From NCBI GenBank assembly GCA_949448405.1, contig CASTFX010000019.1:1-13252 (forward strand): a DNA stretch of 13,252 bases. Direction: 5' to 3'. The position numbers and the translations under genes are program-made. Positions 1-5,488 of the stretch are shown piece by piece. Within the stretch, counting starts at the first letter, position 1. Each line of letters begins with the position of its first letter. The notes beneath the pieces are model-generated. The model saw only the letters and a list, made by a program, of their open reading frames with translations. It had not been told where the DNA came from and made no database searches. This DNA comes from an uncultured Clostridia bacterium (GTDB taxonomy: Bacteria > Bacillota > Clostridia > TANB77 > CAG-508).

Positions 1-82
1 GACATAGTATAAGTATTGTTCCTCCTCCCATACCCATTCCACTTACTATTCCTGAAACAATTCCAATTAAGATATTTACCAT
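1..82 (-). CDS. TauE/SafE (TSUP) family permease, N-terminal fragment cut by window edge
   Basis: Only the first 27 codons lie in the window. The peptide starts MVNILIGIVSGIVSGMG and continues into a GMGGGTILI stretch, the glycine-rich first-helix signature of TauE/SafE (TSUP) permeases, which move small sulfur- or carbon-containing anions across the inner membrane. The ATG at 82 follows the TAG stop of the preceding permease gene by one base (TAG-A-ATG), so the two are translationally coupled halves or paralogs; pairs of roughly 120-residue TSUP proteins are common in Clostridia and may form a heterodimer. The glycine triplet here (GGA GGA GGA ACA) is uninterrupted, which makes it a useful control for the neighbouring gene, where a C is inserted in the equivalent motif. 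The substrate cannot be deduced. Confidence 0.75.
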   Translation of the reverse strand, partial: MVNILIGIVSGIVSGMGMGGGTILILC

Positions 83-83
83 T

Positions 84-445
84 CTAGCCACCTACTCCCT
101 GAATAATAAGTCGTATACTAACATATATCAAAAAGGCTGTGAAAAAAATTCGTAATGTCTTATTTGATAACTTTTTTAAAAGTTTTGAGCCAATAAATCC
201 TCCGAATTATTCCTCCAATTGCACAAGTAATTCCTGTTCCTAGTTCTATATATGAAGATGTAAAATAAAAAAATGAGCTTGCAATTACCATTGGCAATAT
301 ACAAAAAATAGAAGTTGCTCTTGCTGATTTTTCTTCCAATTTTAAAATAAAAGTAAAAGCTGGAACAAGTATCATACCGTCCTCCAGAGCCAAAGAGTCC
401 AGTTACTGTTCCAGCAAATAGTCCAATTATTATTTCTTTTAACAT
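84..445 (-). CDS. TauE/SafE (TSUP) half-permease requiring two +1 frameshifts
   Basis: From the ATG at 445 (weak GGTGA ribosome site) the frame reads MLKEIIIGLFAGTVTGLFG and SGG, then meets CGG at 379-377. Skipping one base resumes at GGT ATG ATA CTT GTT CCA (GMILVP), the expected TSUP signature. The new frame runs through a conserved ARATS segment and several hydrophobic helices to GGII, meets CGG again at 204-202, and must skip one more base to read GGFIGSKLLKKLSNKTL and end in RLIIQGVGG and TAG at 86-84. The corrected protein is 119 residues, normal for a half-size TSUP protein with about four membrane helices. No other lesion is visible. Either it is recoded twice, or it is a young pseudogene, or the sequence has two like errors. 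The identical character of the lesions, shared with gatB, favours recoding. In-frame CGA occurs twice near the end, so CGA is tolerated while CGG is not. Confidence 0.8.
202..204 (-). other. Putative +1 frameshift site 2 (in-frame CGG) in TauE/SafE permease
   Basis: On the gene strand the sequence reads GGA GGA ATA ATT CGG AGG. Dropping the C at 204 gives ATA ATT GGA GGA TTT ATT GGC (IIGGFIG), the usual glycine-rich turn of these permeases, and the frame then stays open to the stop at 84. Without a shift the frame ends at TAA about 45 bases later with an unrelated tail. The nonamer TTCGGAGGA here also occurs in gatB around 2544, where TTC GGA GGA is read normally in frame, so the sequence alone does not imply a shift; its register does. 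Confidence 0.8.
377..379 (-). other. Putative +1 frameshift site 1 (in-frame CGG) in TauE/SafE permease
   Basis: On the gene strand the sequence reads GGC TCT GGA GGA CGG TAT. Removing the C at 379 gives GGA GGA GGT ATG ATA CTT, restoring the family motif GSGGGMILVP. The CGG is codon 23 of the initial frame and the resumed codon GGT encodes the third glycine of the motif. A GGAGGA stretch lies directly upstream, but it is explained by the glycine codons. The extra base is certain in the given sequence; ribosomal recoding is inferred. Confidence 0.8.
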
Positions 446-536
446 TTAATTCACCACTTAAAAAACGGATTAACAAATTCTAAATATAAAACTATTAAGC
501 ATTTGTAAAATTCGTATAATATATTTACATATATTA

Positions 537-734
537 TTAAGCGTTTTCGTTATTTTTATTCTTATTTATTTCATTAGTAGCTGCTTCTGATAAAGCTTCA
601 TCATACTTTAACATTTTTCCAATTATTTCAAGTCTTAATTTTTCATCTTGTACATTATCTACTTTGTCTAAAAATGCTTGCATAGCATTTAAACATTTTT
701 TATTTTTCTCTTTCCATTCTAGTTTTACTTCCAT
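537..734 (-). CDS. Small hypothetical protein, 65 residues
   Basis: I do not recognise this protein. It starts MEVKLEWKEKNKKC and is a charged, lysine- and glutamate-rich, probably helical peptide with no membrane segment or signal peptide, ending in an asparagine/lysine-rich tail (NKNKNNENA). The ATG at 734 is preceded by a purine-rich GTGGGG stretch. It stands alone on the minus strand, 91 bases upstream of the TauE/SafE pair in the same direction, and is divergent from the small HTH regulator, so it could be that regulator's target or the first gene of a unit with the permeases. The open frame, base composition and a plausible upstream promoter support a real gene, but nothing shows a function. 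Confidence 0.5.
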   Translation of the reverse strand: MEVKLEWKEKNKKCLNAMQAFLDKVDNVQDEKLRLEIIGKMLKYDEALSEAATNEINKNKNNENA

Positions 735-821
735 GTCAATACCCCACTTTACAGTTAAGTTATGTTTACTTAAAGATGGCTTTTTGTTACCTTTACCGTT
801 ATATTTTGTCTATCTTCTGTA

Positions 822-850
822 ATTTTAATACATAAAATGGTAAAATACAA
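822..850 (-). promoter_or_regulatory. Candidate sigma-A promoter for the 65-residue hypothetical gene
   Basis: On the minus strand TTGTAT (850-845) and TAAAAT (827-822) are separated by 17 bases, a good match to a housekeeping promoter directed at the gene starting at 734. It sits in the divergent region shared with the HTH regulator. The region is so AT-rich that chance matches are expected. Confidence 0.35.
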
Positions 851-904
851 CAAATAAATATATTTTTCAACAAAATATTACAAAAATATGAAATGGAGGC
901 TATT

Positions 905-1126
905 ATGATTAGAATTAAACTCTCTGACTTGCTAGGAAAACATAAGATGAATCAAAAAACTCTATCTAGACTTACTAATATTAGACCTGCAACAATATCC
1001 AAAATGTATTATGAAGAAACTAAGCGTATAGATATTAGTCAAATCGATAATATTTGTAAAGCATTAGACTGCGAAGTTTCAGAATTATTCGAGTATATCC
1101 CGGACAGTCAGAATAGCAAATCCTAA
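905..1126 (+). CDS. Small Cro/C1-type (XRE) helix-turn-helix regulator
   Basis: A 73-residue DNA-binding protein consisting almost only of a Cro/C1-type HTH domain. The segment MNQKTLSRLTNIRPATISKM gives the turn and recognition helix, and NICKALDCEVSELFEYIPD is the typical closing helix of this family (HTH_26-like). Upstream an ATG at 893 is in the same frame, but its own bases form part of the GGAGG at 895-899, which sits five bases before the ATG at 905; the downstream ATG is therefore the likely start. The gene stands alone, divergent from the 65-residue protein, and ends before a strong bidirectional terminator. Such single-domain regulators often control themselves and a neighbour; no operator could be identified with confidence. 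Confidence 0.85.
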   Translation: MIRIKLSDLLGKHKMNQKTLSRLTNIRPATISKMYYEETKRIDISQIDNICKALDCEVSELFEYIPDSQNSKS

Positions 1127-1141
1127 GTTGCTAAAATATAT

Positions 1142-1197
1142 AAAAAAGCGCGCTAAAGAAATTTGGTTTTCCCTTATTCCTTTAGTGCACTTTTTTT
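1142..1197. terminator. Bidirectional intrinsic terminator between HTH regulator and gatB
   Basis: AAAAAAGCGCGCTAAAG (1142-1158) pairs with CTTTAGTGCACTTTTTTT (1180-1197) with only two wobble positions, around a loop of about 21 bases. It has a T run on both strands. It lies directly after the regulator stop on the plus strand and six bases after the gatB stop on the minus strand, serving both convergent genes. Confidence 0.88.
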
Positions 1198-1203
1198 GTG
1201 CCT

Positions 1204-2641
1204 CTATCTCATTAAATCCTTAAACATTGTATTTAACATTTGAGGATTTGCCTTCCCTTTTGTTTCTTTCATAGCTTGCCCTACTAAAAAGCCTAATGCT
1301 CTATCTTTACCATTTCTAAAATCCTCTACTGATTTAGGGTTTTCACTTATTATCTTTTGTACTACTTCTTTTATTGCACCTTCATCAGATATTTGTACCC
1401 AACCATTATCTTTTATTATTTTGCTTGGTTTTTCTGGGTTTTCAAACAACTTTTCAAGTACATCTTTTGCGATTTTACTACTTATTGTACCTTTTTCTAT
1501 TAGCTCAACAAGTTCTGCTAAATCTTTTGCCTCAAATGGAATTTCATCTGGCTCTAATTCCATCTCATTCATTATCCTTGCGACATCTGATAGTAACCAA
1601 TTGCTTACTGCCTTTGGATTATGACAGATTTCAATTGCTTCTTCAAAAAAGTCTGATAAGTATTTTGACGCGGTTATTGTTTTGGCTTCTTTTTCTGTGA
1701 GCTTATATTCTTTAAGATATCTTTCTTTTCTAGTTTCTGGAAGTTCTGGTAAATTGTTTCGAATATTTTCAATATATTCTTCTGAAAGTCTTATTGCAAC
1801 TAAGTCTGGTTCTGGGAAGTATCTATAATCTTGTGCATCTTCTTTATCTCTCATTGAGAAAGTTTTTCCTGATACCTCGTCCCATCTTAGTGTTTCTTGT
1901 TCTACCTTTCCTCCGTTTTCTACAACTTCTATTTGTCTTTCTATTTCATAACCAATTGCTCTTGATATAGATTTAAAGGAATTCATGTTTTTCATTTCTG
2001 TTCTAGTTCCATACTCTTTTTGTTCTTTTTTTCTAACTGATACATTTACATCTGCTCTTAAAGATCCTTCTAGCATTTTACAGTCCGAAACTTCTATATA
2101 TTCAAGTATTGATTTTATCTTTCTTAAATACTTGTCCGCTTCCTCTGTTGAACGCATATCTGGTTCTGATACAATTTCAATTAGTGGAACTCCTGCTCTA
2201 TTTAAATCAACTAGGCTTCCTCTTCCATATTCATCATGATTTAACTTTCCTGCATCTTCTTCTATATGTATTCTTGTAAGCCCTATCTTTTTCTTTTTAC
2301 CATCTACTTCTATTTCCACATATCCGTGTTCACAAAGTGGCTTATCAAATTGTGATATCTGATATGACTTTGGTAAATCTGGGTAGAAGTAATTTTTCCT
2401 ATCATTTTTACTATCTCTTGATATTGTACAATTTGTTGCAAGTCCTGCTTTTACTGCATATTCTACTACCTTTTCATTTAGTACTGGAAGTGCTCCTGGC
2501 ACTGCCATACATACTGGACAGCAATGTGTATTTGGCTCTCCTCCGAACTTTGTTTCACATGAGCAAAATATCTTTGTTTTAGTTGAAAGTTCTGCGTGAA
2601 CTTCAAGTCCGTATTACTACTTCATAATCTTCTCTTGCCAT
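1204..2641 (-). CDS. gatB: Aspartyl/glutamyl-tRNA amidotransferase subunit B, requires a +1 frameshift at codon 11
   Basis: GatB is the tRNA-binding kinase subunit of GatCAB, which converts Glu-tRNA(Gln) and Asp-tRNA(Asn) to Gln-tRNA(Gln) and Asn-tRNA(Asn). Translation starts at the ATG at 2641 behind an excellent AGGAGG, overlapping the gatA stop by one base (TAATG). Ten codons (MAREDYEVVI) precede CGG at 2611-2609; in that frame TGA follows two codons later. Skipping the C at 2611 resumes at GLEVHAELSTKTKIFC, and the frame stays open to TAG at 1204. The corrected protein has 478 residues, the usual length, with the cysteine cluster at 26-44 (FCSC, HCCPVC), the family motif RADVNVSVR and a C-terminal YqeY-like tail. 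An internal start at 2508 would lose 44 conserved residues including the cysteine cluster. Being normally essential in organisms lacking GlnRS, gatB is unlikely to be a tolerated pseudogene. Confidence 0.93.
2609..2611 (-). other. Putative +1 frameshift site (in-frame CGG) in gatB
   Basis: The gene strand reads GTA GTA ATA CGG ACT TGA. Removing the C at 2611 gives GTA GTA ATA GGA CTT GAA GTT CAC, the universally expected VIGLEVH start of GatB. The site is at codon 11, about 30 bases inside the gene. The P-site codon ATA could re-pair only poorly with TAC, so tRNA slippage in the P site is not an obvious cause; out-of-frame entry of tRNA-Gly at GGA, or a four-base reading of CGGA, fits better. 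The extra base is plainly present; the mechanism is inferred. Confidence 0.85.
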
Positions 2642-4125
2642 TAACTATTACCTCCTTTTTTAAATGTAGGTTTATAGTTTTCTCTAAAGTTTGTAGCTTG
2701 CTCATATGTATATCCTGCATTTAGTATTGTTTCTTCATCAAATGCTTTTCCAATTAATTGCATTCCAATTGGAAGCCCCCTACTATCTACTCCACAAGGT
2801 ATAGATAATCCTGGAAGTCCTGCTATATTAACCGATACTGTGCATATATCTGACAAATACATTTCTAATGGATTTTCAGACTTTTCTCCTATTTTAAATG
2901 CTGTTATTGGAGAGGTTGGAGTAAGTATAACATCATATTTTTCAAAATTTCTTTCAAATTCATTTTTTACTAAAGTTCTAACTTGCTGAGCTTTTTTATA
3001 ATAAGCATCATAATACCCTGAACTTAATACATATGTTCCAAGTATTATTCTTCTTTTAACCTCTGCTCCAAAGCCTTCACTTCTTGAATTATTATATATT
3101 TCTTTTAGATTTGTAAAGTTTTTAGTCCTATACCCATATCTTATACCATCAAATCTTCCAAGGTTTGAACTTGCTTCTGCACAAGCTATTATATAATAAG
3201 TAGCTAATGAATATTCAGCTACATTTAATGAAGTTTCTTCAACTATTGCTCCTAATTCCTTATATTTATCTATTGCTTTGTTTAAAGCTTCTTTTACTTC
3301 TTTGTCTATTCCTTCGCCAAAGAACTCTTTTGGTACACCTATTTTTAATCCTTTTACATTATTTTTTAAAGCTTTAGTATAATCTTTTTTAGGCATGTCC
3401 ATTGATGTTGAATCTTTTTCATCATGCCCTGCAATAAGTGATAATAGAATTGCTGCATCTTTTACATCTTTTGTGATTGGCCCTATTTGGTCAAGTGATG
3501 ATGCAAATGCAACTAATCCATATCTTGAGACTAATCCATAAGTTGGTTTTAGTCCGACTACTCCACATAATGAAGCTGGCTGACGTATACTGCCTCCTGT
3601 GTCTGATCCCAATGCCCATGGTACCATATCCGCTGCAACTGCTGCTGCTGAGCCTCCTGATGAGCCTCCTGGTACTTTGCTTAAATCCCATGGATTTTTT
3701 GTTTTCTTAAAAGCTGAATTTTCAGTAGAACTTCCCATAGCGAATTCATCCATGTTAAGTTTTCCTAAATTTATCATATTTTCTTCATTTATTACTTTAT
3801 TTACAACTGTTCCATCATATGGAGATATAAAATTTTCAAGCATTTTTGATGAGCATGTTGTCTTTATACCTTTTGTACACATATTGTCCTTTAGCCCTAT
3901 AGGTATCCCTGCATATTCTCCTAGATTTTCTCCATTTTTTAATCTTTCTTGTATTTCTATTGATTTCTGAATAGCTTCTTCTCCTAAGTTAGTTACAAAA
4001 GCTTCTATATCTTTTTCCTTTTCGTTTATTCTGTTAACATATGCTTTTGTTACTTCTGCATATGTAATTTCTTTATTATCAAGCTTTTCTTTTAATTCAT
4101 GAACTGTAAGTTCGGTTATATCCAT
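2641..4125 (-). CDS. gatA: Aspartyl/glutamyl-tRNA amidotransferase subunit A (amidase)
   Basis: GatA releases ammonia from glutamine (or asparagine) for the GatCAB transamidation reaction in the cytoplasm. The 494-residue protein is an amidase-signature enzyme: catalytic Lys79 in GIPIGLKDN, cis-serine around 155 in PGGSSGGSAAAVA, nucleophile Ser179 in GSDTGGSIRQPAS. I place the start at the ATG at 4125 (MDITELTVHELKEK, the family's usual beginning); a TTG at 4137 in the same frame is possible but lies right against the only purine-rich stretch (AGAAAGG). The ribosome site for the ATG is thus unusually distant. The stop TAA overlaps the gatB ATG, so A and B are translationally coupled. It is the second gene of gatC-gatA-gatB, separated from gatC by a palindromic element. 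It contains no in-frame CGG. Confidence 0.97.
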   Translation of the reverse strand: MDITELTVHELKEKLDNKEITYAEVTKAYVNRINEKEKDIEAFVTNLGEEAIQKSIEIQERLKNGENLGEYAGIPIGLKDNMCTKGIKTTCSSKMLENFISPYDGTVVNKVINEENMINLGKLNMDEFAMGSSTENSAFKKTKNPWDLSKVPGGSSGGSAAAVAADMVPWALGSDTGGSIRQPASLCGVVGLKPTYGLVSRYGLVAFASSLDQIGPITKDVKDAAILLSLIAGHDEKDSTSMDMPKKDYTKALKNNVKGLKIGVPKEFFGEGIDKEVKEALNKAIDKYKELGAIVEETSLNVAEYSLATYYIIACAEASSNLGRFDGIRYGYRTKNFTNLKEIYNNSRSEGFGAEVKRRIILGTYVLSSGYYDAYYKKAQQVRTLVKNEFERNFEKYDVILTPTSPITAFKIGEKSENPLEMYLSDICTVSVNIAGLPGLSIPCGVDSRGLPIGMQLIGKAFDEETILNAGYTYEQATNFRENYKPTFKKGGNS

Positions 4126-4160
4126 AAAAATTATCAAACCTTTCTAAATTATCTATCGTC

Positions 4161-4287
4161 TAATTTTGAAAAGAATTAGTATATTGCTAGGCAGACGAGA
4201 TTGAAATCAATGAGGCGTGCTCTTTGCATGTTGATTTGGTTTCAATTGAAGTCTAACAACGCAAGATGATGATTATCTTCAAAATTA
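4161..4287. repeat. MITE-like palindromic element (type A) inside the gatCAB operon
   Basis: The 127-bp stretch begins TAATTTTGAA (4161-4170) and ends with its exact reverse complement TTCAAAATTA (4278-4287). Inside, imperfect pairing continues: GAATTAGTATATTGC with GCAAGATGATGATTATC, AGAC with GTCT, and ATTGAAA with TTTCAAT. The right end supplies the TAA stop of gatC (4285-4287). On the left arm lies AATTAGTATA-TTG-CTAGGCAG (4174-4194), nearly repeated at 7394-7414. The element encodes no protein. It may be a mobile miniature element, or an RNA hairpin acting between gatC and gatA. Confidence 0.6.
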
Positions 4288-4569
4288 TAATACTTTTGGT
4301 ATCTTGAACATATGTAACTCTGCATCTGGTGCATTTTGAAGTAAACTCTCTGTATCTTCAAATTTTACTATTTCATCTTTTCTAAACACGTTATAATTTT
4401 CATTTGCAGCTATTGTCTCTTTTAATCCGTCTACATCTGCTTTATTTACAATATTTGCATAGTTTAAAATATCTTGTAAATTTACTAAATAATTCTCAAT
4501 TTCTTCTTCTTTTATTGTTAGATTTGCAAGTTTAGCAATGTGTAAAAGTTCCTGTCTTTCAACTTTCAT
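4285..4569 (-). CDS. gatC: Aspartyl/glutamyl-tRNA amidotransferase subunit C
   Basis: GatC is the small stabilising subunit that wraps around the GatA-GatB interface. The 94-residue protein has the family layout: a helical start (VERQELLHIAKLANL), an acidic middle helix (EEEIENYLVNLQDILNYANIV), the conserved VDVDGL-like turn here as KADVDGLKET, a FRKDE segment, and a C-terminal FKIPKVL that packs on GatA. The ATG at 4569 has a near-consensus AGGAGG. It is the first gene of the operon, with a promoter and 5' leader of about 100 bases upstream. The final bases and the stop codon lie within the right end of the palindromic element at 4161-4287. Confidence 0.96.
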   Translation of the reverse strand: MKVERQELLHIAKLANLTIKEEEIENYLVNLQDILNYANIVNKADVDGLKETIAANENYNVFRKDEIVKFEDTESLLQNAPDAELHMFKIPKVL

Positions 4570-4610
4570 AAATGCCTATTCCTCCTTAATCCGTAGTGTA
4601 TTTTTATTGT

Positions 4611-4633
4611 GTAACAACAAGGTTCTTGGTTAC
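4611..4633 (-). other. Small hairpin in the gatC leader
   Basis: GTAAC-AA-CAAG-GTT-CTTG-GTTAC forms a nine-pair stem with a two-base bulge. It lies in the transcribed leader between the promoter at 4676-4704 and the gatC start. No T run follows on the minus strand, so it is not a terminator, and no T-box sequence accompanies it. Function unknown. Confidence 0.4.
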
Positions 4634-4675
4634 CCACTCAAAATCTCTGATTTTGTTAGTTTTTTAAGTTCTTAT

Positions 4676-4704
4676 ATTATACAATGAATTTTCAAAAAAA
4701 ACAA
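4676..4704 (-). promoter_or_regulatory. Sigma-A-type promoter of the gatCAB operon
   Basis: On the minus strand TTGTTT (4704-4699), a 17-base spacer and a perfect TATAAT (4681-4676) point toward gatC, giving a leader of roughly 100 bases. The match and spacing are the best in the window for any operon. Confidence 0.65.
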
Positions 4705-4803
4705 GCATAAAATGCTCTGTAATTGTATAATTTTTCTATTTTTTGAATAAACTATTACTAAAATTTTGAATTACAATCAAATATTTCCAATTTGGAGGTT
4801 AAT

Positions 4804-5082
4804 ATGGTTTATGAAAAATATGTAAAGGATGATACTTCCTTCCCTAGAAAATCTAAAATATTACATTCTGACCTTATTAGGTGTATTATTGAAACTCGTG
4901 AGGACTTAGTAAATGCAAATAAGAACTTTGAATTTGCAGAAGGTGAACTTATCGACTATTATCTTTATCAGATAAAGGCTACCCAATCTAAATATGACTA
5001 CTTGCTTAAAAAAGCTAAAAAAGTAGGTCTTTTAGTTAGTATGATTGATGAAATTCAAATTAGAAAAGATGAAGTTAGTTAA
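4804..5082 (+). CDS. DUF2508 (YaaL-like) family protein
   Basis: A 92-residue, mostly alpha-helical, charged protein starting MVYEKYVKDDTSFPRK. The pattern LHSDLIRCIIETREDLVNANKNF, then EGELIDYYLYQIKATQSKYDYLLKKAKKVG, is that of the DUF2508/YaaL family, whose function is not established. The family is usually encoded between recR and bofA in Bacillus and Clostridium, and here bofA follows at once in the same direction, which strongly supports the assignment. The start is the ATG at 4804, five bases after GGAGG (4794-4798); a TTG at 4792 in the same frame precedes that ribosome site. It is divergent from the gatCAB operon. No CGG codon is present. Confidence 0.82.
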   Translation: MVYEKYVKDDTSFPRKSKILHSDLIRCIIETREDLVNANKNFEFAEGELIDYYLYQIKATQSKYDYLLKKAKKVGLLVSMIDEIQIRKDEVS

Positions 5083-5152
5083 ATTTTAGAATAAAATTAC
5101 ATTTCTAATCATATCATTTACAAATACAAAATGAGGACGAGGTGATTAGAAT

Positions 5153-5413
5153 TTGGAACTTATAAATAGCTTAACTTATCTTTCAGGTCTTTGTATCATA
5201 TTTGTGCTTTGTAGAATTTTCATTGTTCCATTAAAAGCAATGTTTAAGCTTTTACTTAATTCTATATTTGGTGCTTTAATCATTTTAGTTATCAATTTTA
5301 TTGGTAGCTTTTTCAGCTTCCATATCGGTCTTAATTTCTTCACTATTCTATTTGTAAGTTTGCTTGGTATTCCTGGGGCAATACTACTTACAATTATTAA
5401 ATTTTTCATATAG
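5153..5413 (+). CDS. BofA family pro-sigma-K processing inhibitor homolog
   Basis: An 86-residue hydrophobic membrane protein with about three membrane segments: residues near 8-25, 33-52 (LLNSIFGALIILVINFIGSF) and 62-84. The central LLNSIFGALIILVINFIG and the closing LLGIPGAILLTIIKF are characteristic of BofA, which in Bacillus holds the SpoIVFB protease inactive in the forespore outer membrane until the sigma-K checkpoint is passed. Outside classical spore formers BofA-like proteins also occur, so sporulation is suggested but not proven. The start is TTG at 5153, six bases after AGGTGAT; no ATG is suitably placed. It lies 70 bases after the DUF2508 gene, probably in one transcript with it. 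Confidence 0.8.
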   Translation: MELINSLTYLSGLCIIFVLCRIFIVPLKAMFKLLLNSIFGALIILVINFIGSFFSFHIGLNFFTILFVSLLGIPGAILLTIIKFFI

Positions 5414-5488
5414 TTTTGACAGGACTTGCTATTTTTTTTACCTTGTGATAATATTATATAATAATTTATATGATTACGGAGGTATTAT

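Noticed and set aside
735..892. An additional frameshifted coding region around the CGG at about 797 (gene strand minus)
   Set aside because: No frame around it reads as a recognisable protein and stops lie close by; it is more likely the leader of the 65-residue gene.
2465..2508. ATG at 2508 as the true gatB start
   Set aside because: It would discard 44 highly conserved residues that are still encoded perfectly, and it has no ribosome site comparable to the AGGAGG before 2641.
84..2641. CGG simply reassigned to a different amino acid, as in some other Firmicutes
   Set aside because: Reading CGG as any single residue keeps the wrong frame; gatB would still stop at TGA two codons later. A one-base shift is needed whatever CGG means.
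84..2641. P-site tRNA slippage like prfB
   Set aside because: The P-site codons GGA, ATT and ATA would have to re-pair with GAC, TTC and TAC, which is poor; no consistent upstream Shine-Dalgarno-like stimulator is present in gatB.
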